Positions 25,495 through 34,910 of a stretch of DNA of 64,000 nucleotides are shown in pieces (within the stretch, counting starts at the first letter, position 1; every line of letters starts with the position of its first letter). The stretch is from positions 1 through 64,000 of the forward strand of contig NZ_JANGCE010000020.1 in assembly GCF_024462775.1 (NCBI RefSeq), in the 5' to 3' direction. A program made the position numbers and the translations under genes. Origin of the DNA: Butyricicoccus faecihominis. GTDB taxonomy: Bacteria > Bacillota > Clostridia > Oscillospirales > Butyricicoccaceae. Below the pieces are notes generated by a model. The model saw only the letters and a program-made list of their open reading frames with translations, had not been told where the DNA came from and made no database searches.

Positions 25495-26403
25495 ATGTCC
25501 TTTTCCGCTTTCGTCAAAACAGAGGCGTGCCGCGCGCCGATGCAGCGCGCCTGCTGTATCCGCGCGGAGGCATACGGCATGCTGCTCAACGCCTCCGTTT
25601 TTTCACATAAGCTGATTCGTCTGTCGACCGAGAACCGGGAAGTCGCGCGCCGCATCCGCGCGTTGCTCGATCGCGCCTTTTCCATCGAGGCGGAGCCGGT
25701 GCAGGCCGGCAAGAAACAACAGTTCATTCTGACCGATCCGGAGATAATCGGGCGTATCTTTGAAACGCTTGGGTATGATATCAAAAACCATGTGGCCTAT
25801 CACCTGAACCGCAATGTGCTGGAAAGCGATTGCTGTCTGGCCGCGTTCCTGCGCGGCGCGTTTTTGATGGCGGGTACGGTGGCCGGGCCGGATAAAAAAA
25901 GCCATTTGGAGCTGACCACCTCGCATGCAAGCCTTGCGGGCGAGCAGATGAGCCTGCTGCTCGATCTGCACCTGTTTCCCAAGCAGACCGAGCGAAGGAG
26001 CGTGCATGTGCTGTATTTCAAGGACGGCGCGAGCGTGGAGGATTTTTTAACGACGATCGGCGCGCCGCAATCCGCCATGGAGCTGATGGAAGCAAAGGTG
26101 GAAAAAAACCTGCGCAACACGATCAACCGTCAGGTAAACTGCGAGACCGCCAACCTGATGAAGACGACCGGCGCGTCCGCCCGGCAGGTGGCGGCGATCA
26201 CAGCGGCGCTGAACAGCCACGGAGATACTTTTTTTCCGGAAAACCTGCGCGAGACCGTGCGGCTGCGGCTTCAGTATCCGGCTGACAGCCTGTCCGAGCT
26301 TGCCGCGCGGTTCGATCCGCCCATCTCCAAGCCCGGCCTTAGCCACCGCCTGAAGAAAATCACCGAACGCGCGCTGGAGTGTACGCTCAGGGAGGAAGCA
26401 TAA
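25495..26403 (+). CDS. whiA: DNA-binding protein WhiA
   Basis: A 302-aa protein with a degenerate LAGLIDADG homing-endonuclease fold (FLRGAFLMAGTVAGPDK) and a C-terminal helix-turn-helix (LSELAARFDPPISKPGLSHRL). WhiA regulates sporulation in actinomycetes and chromosome segregation or division in Bacillus. AGAAGGAGAAAC precedes the ATG. Its stop codon abuts the dnaE start, so the two are coupled. Confidence 0.96.
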   Translation: MSFSAFVKTEACRAPMQRACCIRAEAYGMLLNASVFSHKLIRLSTENREVARRIRALLDRAFSIEAEPVQAGKKQQFILTDPEIIGRIFETLGYDIKNHVAYHLNRNVLESDCCLAAFLRGAFLMAGTVAGPDKKSHLELTTSHASLAGEQMSLLLDLHLFPKQTERRSVHVLYFKDGASVEDFLTTIGAPQSAMELMEAKVEKNLRNTINRQVNCETANLMKTTGASARQVAAITAALNSHGDTFFPENLRETVRLRLQYPADSLSELAARFDPPISKPGLSHRLKKITERALECTLREEA

Positions 26404-29400
26404 ATGGAACCCTTTGCCCATCTGCATGTCCATAGTGAGTATAGCCTGCTGGACGGCGCGTGCCGCATCGAGCAGCTCGTCGACCGCGTGGCCGATTTGG
26501 GGCAGACCTCGGTCGCCTTGACCGACCACGGCGTGATGTACGGCGTGATCGATTTTTATAAGGCTTGTAAAGCCAAGGGCATCCATCCGGTCATCGGGTG
26601 CGAGGTGTATGTCGCCCCGCGCTCTCGGCTGGAACGGAGCTATGTCGGCAGCGAGTGGCACAGCCACCTGATTCTGCTGTGCGAAAATATGACGGGCTAC
26701 CGCAACCTGATCCATATGGTAAGCCTTGGTTTTTCCGAGGGCTTCTATATGAAGCCCCGTATCGATATGGAGCTGCTGCGCGAGCACAGCGAGGGGCTGA
26801 TCTGCCTTTCGGCCTGCCTCGCGGGCGCGATCCCGCGCGCGCTGTCGGACGGCGACATCGACGGCGCTTACGAGCTGTGTGAGAAGTTTCTCACGATCTT
26901 TGACCGCGAGCATTTTTATCTGGAAATTCAGGACCACGGCATCGAAGCGCAAAGCCGCGTCAACGCCGGTCTGTTTAAGCTGGCGGAGGAACTCGAACTG
27001 GGGCTGGTCGCCACGAACGACGCGCACTATCTCACCCGAAAGGACGCCAAGCTGCAGGATGTGCTGATGAGCATCCAGATGGGTAAGACGGTGGACGACC
27101 CGACCCGCATGAAGTTTGAGACCGAGGAGTTTTACATCAAGGACGCGGACGAAATGGCCGCCCTGTTTCCCGAGCATCCGGAGGCGCTCGCGAACACCGT
27201 CAAGATCGCGGAGCGCTGCCATGTGGATTTTGAATTCGGCAAATACCACCTGCCCGAATTCGACGTGCCGGAAGGCTATACGGCGCTCCAGTACCTGCAA
27301 AAGCTATGCGACGAAGGCTTTGCGGAGCGTTACCCGGAGGACGACGGCACGGTGCGCGAGCGCCTGCAATACGAGATCGATATGATCGCGCAAATGGGCT
27401 TTGTCGATTACTTCCTGATCGTTTCGGATTTTATCGGCTATGCCAAGCGAAACGGCATTCCGGTCGGCCCCGGGCGCGGCTCGGCCGCGGGGTCGATCGT
27501 GTCCTACTGCCTCGCCATTACCGATCTGGACCCCATCCACTATTCGCTTTATTTTGAACGCTTTTTAAATCCCGAACGCGTGTCCATGCCCGATATCGAC
27601 GTGGACTTCTGCTATGTCCGCCGGCCCGAGGTCATCGAGTATGTCACTAATAAATACGGCAAGGATCGCGTGGCGCAGATTGTCACCTTCGGCACAATGG
27701 CCGCGCGCGGCGCGATCCGCGACGTGGGCCGCGCGCTCAACATACCTTATAACGACGTGGACGCCGTTGCCAAGCAGGTGCCGAACGAACTGCACATCAC
27801 GATTGAAAAGGCTCTCCGCGTTAATAAAGAACTAAAAAAGATGCACGACGAAAATCCGACCGTGCGCGAGCTGATCGACACCGCGCAGGCGCTGGAAGGC
27901 ATGCCGCGGCACGCTTCCACCCATGCGGCGGGCGTGGTCATCACCAAGGACCCGGTGGATACCTATGTGCCGCTCGCCAGAAACGACGAGCAGATGGTCA
28001 CCCAGTTCTCCATGACCACGCTGGAAGAGCTCGGCTTGCTCAAGATGGACTTTTTGGGCCTGCGCAACCTGACCGTCATCGCGGACGCGGAGAAAATGAT
28101 ACGCCGCCACACGCCGGAGTTTTCCATGGAGAAGGCCTCCACCGAGGATGAGGAGACCTATGCCATGCTGGCTCACGGTTCGACCATGGGTGTGTTCCAG
28201 CTGGAAAGCGCGGGCATCACCAACGTTGTAACCGGCCTGCGTCCGCAATCGATCGAAGATATCACCGCGGTCGTGGCGCTCTACCGCCCGGGACCGATGC
28301 AGTCTATTCCGCGCTACATCGAATGCAAGCACCATCCGGAAAAAGTCGTGTACAAGCACCCGATGCTGGAACCTATCCTAAAGGTCACCTACGGCTGCAT
28401 GGTGTATCAGGAACAGGTTATGGAAGTGTTCCGCCAGCTCGCGGGCTATTCGCTCGGCAAGGCGGATATGGTGCGCCGCGCGATGAGCAAGAAAAAGATG
28501 AAGGAGCTCGCCAAGGAGCGCGTCACCTTTATAAGCGGCAGCGAGGAGGAGGGCATCGACGGCGCGGTCAAGCGCGGCGTGCCCGAAAACATAGCCGCCT
28601 CGATTTTCGACGAGATCATGGATTTCGCCAACTATGCGTTCAATAAGGCGCACGCGGTGTGCTACGCGGTGGTATCGTACCGCACGGCCTACCTCAAGTG
28701 TCATTATCCGCGCGAATATATGGCGGCGCTTTTAACTTCGGTGCTCGATTGGTCGGAAAAAATCTCCGAATACATCGCTTCCACGCGGGAAATGGGTATC
28801 GCGGTGCTGCCGCCCGATGTGAACGAATCCTTTGACGGATTTTCCGTTTCGGGTGAAAATATCCGTTTTGGTCTGGCCGCCGTCAAGGGAGTGGGACGCG
28901 GTTTTATGAAGCAGCTTGTGGCCGAGCGGGAGCAGCACGGCCTGTTTCTCTCGTTCCAGCAATTCTGCGAGCGCATGTTCGACCGTGAATTAAACCGCCG
29001 CGCGGTGGAAAGCCTGATAAAAGCCGGCGCGTTCGATTCTTTAGGCTATCGCCGCAGCCAGTTGCTGCAAATCGCCAACTTGGTACTGGACGCGGTCTCG
29101 CAGGCGCGCAAGCGCAATATCGAAGGGCAGATGGATTTGTTCGGCATGGGCAACGAATCGGTGCAGGACAGTGAGATCGCTCTGCCCGATATTCAGGAGG
29201 CATCCAAGCGCGAGCTGCTCGCCATGGAAAAGGAGACCACGGGCCTTTATCTATCCGGCCACCCGATGGACGAATACGGCGATCTGGCGCGGGCGGCAAA
29301 CGCCGCCTCCATCCGCGCCATCATCGACGATCTGTCGGGCGAGGTCGAGGCCCCGGTCTATAAGGACGGTATGACCGTGCGTCTGGCCTGCGTTATCACT

Positions 29401-29919
29401 TCGGTTCGGCTGAAATCGACGCGTAACGGCTCCATGATGGCCTATGTCATGGCGGAGGACGAATCGGCCGCGATCGAGTTGGTCGTGTTTCCGCGTTCGC
29501 TCCAACAGTGCGGTTCGTATTTGACGGAGGATAGCGCCGTACTGCTCACCGGCAAGATCGACGCGCGCGAAGACGAAGCGCCCAAGGTGCTGCTCAACGA
29601 AGCGCAACCCTTGACGGTCGAGGCGGTGGATTCCACGCATTCGCGTGAAAAGCCGCAGGAATCGGTATTTACACCGCGGCAGGCAGCGCAAAAAGCGCCG
29701 CAGAAGCTGTATATCCGCGTGCCGGACATGGCGTGCGACGCATGCGGCCGAATCAAAAGTATTTTGGCCGGCCACGCGGGCGAAACGCCGGTGGTGTTCT
29801 GTCCGGCGGATACGGGAAAGCGGATGCTGGCGCCCCGCACGCTCTGGTGCGCGGCAGGCATCCCGCTGCTGACCGAGCTGCGCGCCGTCATCGGCGAAGA
29901 AAACGTAGCGATGAAGTAA
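26404..29919 (+). CDS. dnaE: DNA polymerase III alpha subunit DnaE
   Basis: A 1171-aa replicative polymerase. The N-terminal PHP domain starts HLHVHSEYSLLDGA. The C-family polymerase core has GPGRGSAAGSIVSY, the catalytic Asp pair in MPDIDVDFC and the third acidic residue in LKMDFLGLRNLT. It is followed by tandem HhH elements, an OB domain near residues 990-1075 and a short C-terminal tail with CDACGRIK. The start codon directly follows the whiA stop. The PHP metal-site residues look intact, so a proofreading activity is possible. Confidence 0.97.
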   Translation: MEPFAHLHVHSEYSLLDGACRIEQLVDRVADLGQTSVALTDHGVMYGVIDFYKACKAKGIHPVIGCEVYVAPRSRLERSYVGSEWHSHLILLCENMTGYRNLIHMVSLGFSEGFYMKPRIDMELLREHSEGLICLSACLAGAIPRALSDGDIDGAYELCEKFLTIFDREHFYLEIQDHGIEAQSRVNAGLFKLAEELELGLVATNDAHYLTRKDAKLQDVLMSIQMGKTVDDPTRMKFETEEFYIKDADEMAALFPEHPEALANTVKIAERCHVDFEFGKYHLPEFDVPEGYTALQYLQKLCDEGFAERYPEDDGTVRERLQYEIDMIAQMGFVDYFLIVSDFIGYAKRNGIPVGPGRGSAAGSIVSYCLAITDLDPIHYSLYFERFLNPERVSMPDIDVDFCYVRRPEVIEYVTNKYGKDRVAQIVTFGTMAARGAIRDVGRALNIPYNDVDAVAKQVPNELHITIEKALRVNKELKKMHDENPTVRELIDTAQALEGMPRHASTHAAGVVITKDPVDTYVPLARNDEQMVTQFSMTTLEELGLLKMDFLGLRNLTVIADAEKMIRRHTPEFSMEKASTEDEETYAMLAHGSTMGVFQLESAGITNVVTGLRPQSIEDITAVVALYRPGPMQSIPRYIECKHHPEKVVYKHPMLEPILKVTYGCMVYQEQVMEVFRQLAGYSLGKADMVRRAMSKKKMKELAKERVTFISGSEEEGIDGAVKRGVPENIAASIFDEIMDFANYAFNKAHAVCYAVVSYRTAYLKCHYPREYMAALLTSVLDWSEKISEYIASTREMGIAVLPPDVNESFDGFSVSGENIRFGLAAVKGVGRGFMKQLVAEREQHGLFLSFQQFCERMFDRELNRRAVESLIKAGAFDSLGYRRSQLLQIANLVLDAVSQARKRNIEGQMDLFGMGNESVQDSEIALPDIQEASKRELLAMEKETTGLYLSGHPMDEYGDLARAANAASIRAIIDDLSGEVEAPVYKDGMTVRLACVITSVRLKSTRNGSMMAYVMAEDESAAIELVVFPRSLQQCGSYLTEDSAVLLTGKIDAREDEAPKVLLNEAQPLTVEAVDSTHSREKPQESVFTPRQAAQKAPQKLYIRVPDMACDACGRIKSILAGHAGETPVVFCPADTGKRMLAPRTLWCAAGIPLLTELRAVIGEENVAMK

Positions 29920-29970
29920 GAAAGGCTGCCGCGGCTTGCTAAGAAATGGCTGCCGGGGAACAATAGCCCT

Positions 29971-29999
29971 TTACTCATACGGGGCAAAGATGATATAAT
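29971..29999 (+). promoter_or_regulatory. Candidate promoter of pfkA
   Basis: TTACTC at 29971-29976 and a perfect TATAAT at 29994-29999 are 17 bp apart, 48 bp before the pfkA start. Confidence 0.65.
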
Positions 30000-30047
30000 A
30001 ATCACAAATATTAGTTTTGAATGATTTCGGACAGGGGAGGCTCCTTT

Positions 30048-31022
30048 ATGGACAAGCAAATTCGCCGGATCGGCGTACTCACAAGCGGCGGTGACGCGCC
30101 CGGTATGAACGCATTGATCCGTGCGGTCGTCCGTACCGCTTCGGCGCATGACATCTCGGTGCTCGGCGTGCGTCGCGGCTACAGCGGCCTGATCAACGGA
30201 GACATTATTGAAATGGGTTCCCGCAGCGTGGACGGCATCATCCGCAAGGGCGGCACCATGCTGTACACGGCCCGCTGCAAGGAAATGATGACCGACGAAG
30301 GGCTGCAAAAGGCGGCGGATACCTGTAAATACCTCGGGATAGACGGCCTGATCTGCTGCGGCGGCGACGGCACCTTCCGCGGCGCGCAGGCGCTTTCCCG
30401 CATGGGCGTGCCCTGCATCGGCGTGCCCGGCACGATCGATAACGATATCGTCTGCACCGATTACACCATCGGCTTCGATACCGCGTGCAACACCGCGATC
30501 GAATGCATCGATAAGCTGCGCGATACCATGCAGTCTCATGAACGCTGCTCGGTCGTCGAGGTCATGGGCCGCCGCGCGGGCCATCTGGCGCTGCACGTTG
30601 GCTGCGCGGTCGGCGCTACCGCCATCCTGCTGCCCGAGCGTGAGATCGACTTCGACACCGAGCTGGTCGAAAAAATGCGTGTCGGGCGTATCAAGGGCCG
30701 TAACCACCACATTATCATCGTGGCGGAGGGCTACGGTTCCGCGCAGGAGGTGGCCGACCGTATCCACGAATCGACCGGTATCGATACGCGCGTGACCATT
30801 CTGGGTCATATCCAGCGCGGCGGCTCGCCCACGGCGCGCGACCGCGTCATGGCCACCCGCATGGGATACGAGGCCGTTATGGCGCTTGAGGCGGGTAAGA
30901 CCAACCGCGTCATCGTGTTTGACGACAACCGCGTGACCGATCTGGATATCGAGGAAGGACTTGCGCGGCAGAAGGATCTGGAACAGGATCTGTTCCTTGC
31001 CCAGCAAACGGTCGCGATCTGA
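30048..31022 (+). CDS. pfkA: ATP-dependent 6-phosphofructokinase
   Basis: A 324-aa glycolytic enzyme that phosphorylates fructose 6-phosphate. It has GVLTSGGDAPGMNA (phosphate-binding loop), CGGDGTFRGA, with Gly where PPi-dependent forms have Asp, and the catalytic PGTIDNDI. GFDTACNTA and IQRGGSPTARDR complete the active site. ATG 30048 is chosen since GGGGAGG lies 7 bp upstream. Its stop shares one base with the next gene's start. Confidence 0.97.
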   Translation: MDKQIRRIGVLTSGGDAPGMNALIRAVVRTASAHDISVLGVRRGYSGLINGDIIEMGSRSVDGIIRKGGTMLYTARCKEMMTDEGLQKAADTCKYLGIDGLICCGGDGTFRGAQALSRMGVPCIGVPGTIDNDIVCTDYTIGFDTACNTAIECIDKLRDTMQSHERCSVVEVMGRRAGHLALHVGCAVGATAILLPEREIDFDTELVEKMRVGRIKGRNHHIIIVAEGYGSAQEVADRIHESTGIDTRVTILGHIQRGGSPTARDRVMATRMGYEAVMALEAGKTNRVIVFDDNRVTDLDIEEGLARQKDLEQDLFLAQQTVAI

Positions 31023-31738
31023 TGGCTGGAAGCGTACTCATTACCGGAGGCACGCGCGGCATAGGCCGCGCCGCCGTCAAGGCATTTGCGCGCGCCGGTT
31101 GGCGCGTGGCCTTTACCTACCGCGAAAACCGCGCGGCGGCAGCGTCGCTCCTCGAGGAGTTCTCGCACGCCGTCGCGCTCGCGGGCGATGTTTCCCATCG
31201 GGATGAAGCAGAGCGCTGCGTCGCGGAAGCGCGCGTTTGCCTCGGCCCGCTGGATGCACTGGTGTGCAACGCGGGCATCGCCCAACAAAAAATGTTTTGC
31301 GACCTGACAAATGACGATTGGGATCGTATGCTCGGCGTCAATCTCATGGGCGCGGTGCATTTCATCCGCGCAGTGCTGCCCGATCTGATCCATAAAAAGC
31401 GCGGCAGCATCGTCACCGTGTCCTCTGTCTGGGGTATCGAGGGCGCTTCCTGCGAAAGCCACTATGCGGCGAGCAAGGCCGCGCTGATCGGCCTTTCGCG
31501 CTCGCTTGCCGCGGAATTGGGGCCGAGCGGTATCCGCGTCAACTGCGTCGCGCCCGGCGTGATCGATACCGAGATGAACGCCGCCCACACGGAGGATACC
31601 ATCCGCACCCTCGCGGAGCAAACGCCCCTTGGCCGCATGGGCACGGCAGAGGAGGTCGCGCAGACCATCCTGTTCCTCTGTTCGGACAGCGCCTCCTTCA
31701 TCACCGGCCAGACCATCGGCGTGACCGGCGGATTTTGA
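31022..31738 (+). CDS. SDR-family oxidoreductase (FabG-like)
   Basis: A 238-aa classical short-chain dehydrogenase. It has the cofactor motif ITGGTRGIGRA, NAGIAQ, catalytic Ser in VSSVWG, and YAASK carrying the Tyr and Lys. It ends with ITGQTIGVTGGF. The FabG-like pattern fits reduction of a 3-ketoacyl thioester, but no fatty-acid genes are adjacent, so substrate is unknown. It overlaps pfkA by 1 bp. Confidence 0.92.
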   Translation: MAGSVLITGGTRGIGRAAVKAFARAGWRVAFTYRENRAAAASLLEEFSHAVALAGDVSHRDEAERCVAEARVCLGPLDALVCNAGIAQQKMFCDLTNDDWDRMLGVNLMGAVHFIRAVLPDLIHKKRGSIVTVSSVWGIEGASCESHYAASKAALIGLSRSLAAELGPSGIRVNCVAPGVIDTEMNAAHTEDTIRTLAEQTPLGRMGTAEEVAQTILFLCSDSASFITGQTIGVTGGF

Positions 31739-31775
31739 AGCAGGCGGAATACATAGAAAAACAACCTACAAGCGA

Positions 31776-31816
31776 CCGAAGGGCCGGGAATCTATCTTAG
31801 ATTCCCGGCCCTTCGG
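31776..31816. terminator. Bidirectional hairpin between SDR and BCCT genes
   Basis: A 19-bp perfect stem (31776-31794 with 31798-31816) and a 3-nt loop separate the two convergent genes. There is no T tract. Confidence 0.7.
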
Positions 31817-31867
31817 CGGGGTATATAGAGGTATGTATGGGCAATTTTTGCTGCGGGACCTGAAGGC

Positions 31868-33499
31868 TTACTTGCTCGCGGAATCTTTCCGCGCCGCGTC
31901 CGCCGGTCTGCGTTTGAACACGCGCCCTTCGTACAGGGCCGCCTTATGCTCCGGCGGCAAGCCCTCAATTTCTTGGTCCAGCTTTCCGCTGCACATTTTA
32001 CCAAGCCCGCAGATGACGCAAAGCGTGACGATGAAGATGGGCAGGCCGAAGATAACGGACATAAACTGCAGCGCGCCGGTGCCGACCGCGCCGAGGCAGA
32101 ACAAGCACAAAAAGGTATCCACGCCGACCAGCGCGCCCCAGATGATCTTCATGGCCATAGGCGCTTCCTCGTCTTCCTGCTTGCGCGAGGTTTTGATGGT
32201 CATTTTGGCCAACGTGCCGGTCATGGCGTCGGCGAGGGTGATGAAGCCGAAAAACAGCGCCGCAACGACCAAGGGGATCATGATTCCGCTGAGCGGCATG
32301 TGTTTGAGCAGCGCATAGTTTGCAATCGGTATGCCGCCGGCGGCGATTTCTTCGCCCAGATTCGCGCCTCGAAACGCGTCCAGAAAGATGGCGTTCCCGC
32401 CGAACGCGACAAACCAGATCAGGTTGAAAACCCCGGGGCCGAGCACGTTGACCAGCAGGAAGCGCCGCCAAGTGTAGCCCACGGCGACCTTGCCCTGAAA
32501 AACGCCCATCAGCGGCGCATAGGCCATGATCCACGCGACGTAAAACACGGTGTTGTTGGAGATCCAGCCGTTTCCCACGTTAAATGAATCCGTTGCCGTG
32601 ATGTTGGGGATGAATCTGGTGAATACCTCGCCGATCACCTGCGTCATGATCTTGCATTCAAACACCGTCGGCCCGGCGATAAATAAGAACGCGATCACGA
32701 CCAGATAAATCCACGCGTTTGCATTGCTGATGATGGCCATGCCCTTTTTTACCCCGCGAAGCGAGGACATGGTAAAGGAACAGATGACCACCACAAGGGT
32801 AATGATATAAACAAGGTTGGAGGGGGAAATGCCAAACACATAGTTCAGGCCGGAAGCGAACTGCTGCACGCCGAGGCCAAGGGAGGTGACCATGCCGCCG
32901 ACCAGCCCCAGCAGGGCGATCACGTCAAATACCTTGCCGATTGGCCCGAAGGCTTTGTCCTTGATGATCGGATACAGCGCCGAGGAGGGGCGCGGCGGCA
33001 GCTTGTGGTTCATCACCATATAGCCGCAGATGAAGCCCCAGAAGGCGTACATGGCATAATAGATAAAGCTCCAATGAAACACCGATTGGGATAGCGCGCG
33101 TACCGCGGTGTCCATGGTTTCGGGCGCCATGTTCCACCATGCGGGCGGATTGTGGAAATAGCCGATCGGTTCGCCCACGGCATAGAATACCACGGCGGTG
33201 GCGGTACCGGCGCAGGTGACCATGGCGCACCAAGAAAACATGCCGTGCTTGATCTTAGCGTCCGGGCCGCCCACCTTTTTGCTGCCTACCGGCGTCAGGC
33301 AAACGACAAAGCACAGGATCAGAATGAGCGCCGTGATGAGCATCATGAACCAGCCGGTGGAATCGGTAACGGCGTTATACAGACCGGTCATGATATGGAC
33401 GAAGGATTCGTTGAACAAGAAGCCATAGAGGATGAGGGCTAGCAAAATGCCCGCGCCCGGGTAAAAGATGATCGAGTTGATCTTGAACTTTTTTTTCAT
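31868..33499 (-). CDS. BCCT-family transporter
   Basis: A 543-aa polytopic membrane protein of the betaine/carnitine/choline transporter family with about 12 helices. The family signature region shows GNGWISNNTVFYVAWIMAYA followed by PLMGVFQGKVAVGYTWRRF. Earlier the motif GEPIGYFHNPPAW matches the BCCT Gly-rich/Pro-rich segment. Compared by eye with BetP, the Trp-Trp-x-x-Trp substrate box is changed to Trp-Ile-Met-Ala-Tyr, so the ligand may not be glycine betaine. It is downstream of the TIM-barrel gene by 43 bp, likely in one operon, and would supply that enzyme's substrate. Confidence 0.92.
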   Translation of the reverse strand: MKKKFKINSIIFYPGAGILLALILYGFLFNESFVHIMTGLYNAVTDSTGWFMMLITALILILCFVVCLTPVGSKKVGGPDAKIKHGMFSWCAMVTCAGTATAVVFYAVGEPIGYFHNPPAWWNMAPETMDTAVRALSQSVFHWSFIYYAMYAFWGFICGYMVMNHKLPPRPSSALYPIIKDKAFGPIGKVFDVIALLGLVGGMVTSLGLGVQQFASGLNYVFGISPSNLVYIITLVVVICSFTMSSLRGVKKGMAIISNANAWIYLVVIAFLFIAGPTVFECKIMTQVIGEVFTRFIPNITATDSFNVGNGWISNNTVFYVAWIMAYAPLMGVFQGKVAVGYTWRRFLLVNVLGPGVFNLIWFVAFGGNAIFLDAFRGANLGEEIAAGGIPIANYALLKHMPLSGIMIPLVVAALFFGFITLADAMTGTLAKMTIKTSRKQEDEEAPMAMKIIWGALVGVDTFLCLFCLGAVGTGALQFMSVIFGLPIFIVTLCVICGLGKMCSGKLDQEIEGLPPEHKAALYEGRVFKRRPADAARKDSASK

Positions 33500-33542
33500 G
33501 TTATTTCAGCTCCCCCTATATGGGCGTTTCACCTCCTATTCC

Positions 33543-34457
33543 TTACCGTCCGCTTAGGCCCAAGCCCAGCTCCTCGCGCAAATACCGGATGCTGTCGATG
33601 CAGAACTGGACCTCCTTTTCCTGCGCGATATCCAGCGGTTCTCCGGCGCTGGGATATTCGACTTCAAAGGTGATGCGGTCGAAGAAAGCGGGGGAGAGAT
33701 CCTTGAGCGTTTGCAGCGTCTTTTTACAGTCGATATCGCCCTGTCCCAGCGCGACGCCTAGAAAATGCGCGCCCTGATCGTCCCGCACCAGCTTGTTATC
33801 ACAGAAGTGGCAGTTGAACGCGTAAGGCGCCAAACGCTCAACAGCGTATTGTGGGTTCTCCAAAACAGAAACCGAGTTAATGGTATCCACACAGGCGCCG
33901 ACCAGAGGATGATGGAGCTGCTCGATCACCCAAACGATCTCATCGGCGAAGGTCTCGGTGTGGTTCTCGATCGCCAAACGAATGCCGGTGCGTTCATATT
34001 CGGGCAACGCCTCTTTGATCTGATCGACGACGTCGCAGAGCTGCCGCATCACGGCGGGATGCATACAACTGCCGTATAGCGGCGTGGGGCGACGGATATC
34101 CAAACTGAACTTGACCAGATCCGCGCCAATCGCCTCCGCGACCAGACAGGCGCTCTCGAAGGTTTCGTTGAGGCGGGGATCGAACTCCTCATCCAGTGAG
34201 CAGTTGAATTCCATGTATAGGCCGTGATCCTCGGCGGCTTGCTTGATCCTAGCCAAGTTTTCCGGATCGTGTTCGACCAGATCACAGTTCGTCACATGCA
34301 AGCCGTCCAGCTTCCACTCCACAGCCAGATCCATGAGCTGAAATATGTTGATTCTTTGTTCGCGTTGCTCGCCCACAAACCCCCAGTTTTGACCTAAGCC
34401 GTTCAGGTGCAGGGTGTAAGTGTGCATACCCAGCTTCATTTTTCGATCGTTGTACAT
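33543..34457 (-). CDS. Xylose-isomerase-like TIM-barrel enzyme
   Basis: A 304-aa sugar-phosphate isomerase/epimerase-type TIM barrel. Candidate metal ligands fit the family order: Glu in RLAIENHTE, Asp in GACVDTINS, His in NCHFCDNK and Glu in ITFEVEYPS. Other members epimerise sugars, dehydrate inosose or cleave C-C bonds, so the reaction cannot be named. ATG 34457 follows AGGAGG at 7 bp. It lies between a sigma-54-like promoter and the BCCT transporter gene, so it probably acts on the imported compound. Confidence 0.82.
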   Translation of the reverse strand: MYNDRKMKLGMHTYTLHLNGLGQNWGFVGEQREQRINIFQLMDLAVEWKLDGLHVTNCDLVEHDPENLARIKQAAEDHGLYMEFNCSLDEEFDPRLNETFESACLVAEAIGADLVKFSLDIRRPTPLYGSCMHPAVMRQLCDVVDQIKEALPEYERTGIRLAIENHTETFADEIVWVIEQLHHPLVGACVDTINSVSVLENPQYAVERLAPYAFNCHFCDNKLVRDDQGAHFLGVALGQGDIDCKKTLQTLKDLSPAFFDRITFEVEYPSAGEPLDIAQEKEVQFCIDSIRYLREELGLGLSGR

Positions 34458-34546
34458 GGTCTTACCTCCTAAAATGATTTCTGCCCCGGCGGGACATTTG
34501 TTTTGTGGGCCGCCTGTATGCGGTCAGCTTGATATAAAGATAAAAA

Positions 34547-34562
34547 GCAATATTCCGTGCCA
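34547..34562 (-). promoter_or_regulatory. Sigma-54-like promoter of the TIM-barrel/BCCT operon
   Basis: Read on the minus strand, TGGCACG is followed by ATTGCT, a near-perfect -24/-12 pair. The GG-to-GC spacing is 11 rather than the usual 10, which lowers confidence. It lies about 90 bp before the TIM-barrel start and about 155 bp from an inverted repeat suited to an activator. Confidence 0.55.
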
Positions 34563-34715
34563 GCGCCGCTTTTCTCATCACGCTTTTCATATTTCAGCAG
34601 GTTGCATAAAAAAAGTCTGCTTCGCTGTGGTTTTTGATATTTTAAATTGTGCAAATCAGATAGAAACCGCTGAAAGCGGCTTAGTGGACATGATGACCGG
34701 CCTTGCAGAACAGAT

Positions 34716-34776
34716 AAAAGCGCAACCATATTTGCACCTGTACGACGGAAATAGGTGCAAATATGGTTGCGCTTTT
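34716..34776. repeat. 24-bp perfect inverted repeat, candidate activator site
   Basis: Arms at 34716-34739 and 34753-34776 are exact complements around a 13-bp spacer. Each arm contains GGTGCAAATATGG or its complement. Placement about 150 bp upstream of the sigma-54-like promoter is typical for an upstream activating sequence. No T tract follows, so it is not read as a terminator. Confidence 0.65.
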
Positions 34777-34883
34777 CAAAACAGAAGAAAAGATGAAATA
34801 ACCTTATTTTTTATGATATCTACAATCGCCTATTGATCGAAATGCTTCAAAACTAGGATTTTCAAAAGCGGCTCGGCGCGTGA

Positions 34884-34910
34884 AAATATATTTGCAGAGC
34901 AAATATATTT
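34884..34910. repeat. AT-rich 12-bp inverted repeat next to the activator stop codon
   Basis: AAATATATTTGC and its complement are separated by AGA. It contains the same TTTGC half-site as the larger repeat. It could be a second activator site or a weak terminator of the activator gene. Confidence 0.5.

Noticed and set aside
29442-31007. A 521-codon open frame antisense to dnaE and pfkA
   Set aside because: The two real genes on the opposite strand are certain, and the antisense product spans their boundary with no recognisable domain.
34716-34776. The 24-bp inverted repeat as a transcription terminator
   Set aside because: It lies upstream of the target operon, has a long spacer and no T tract, and shares half-sites with other repeats in the gap.
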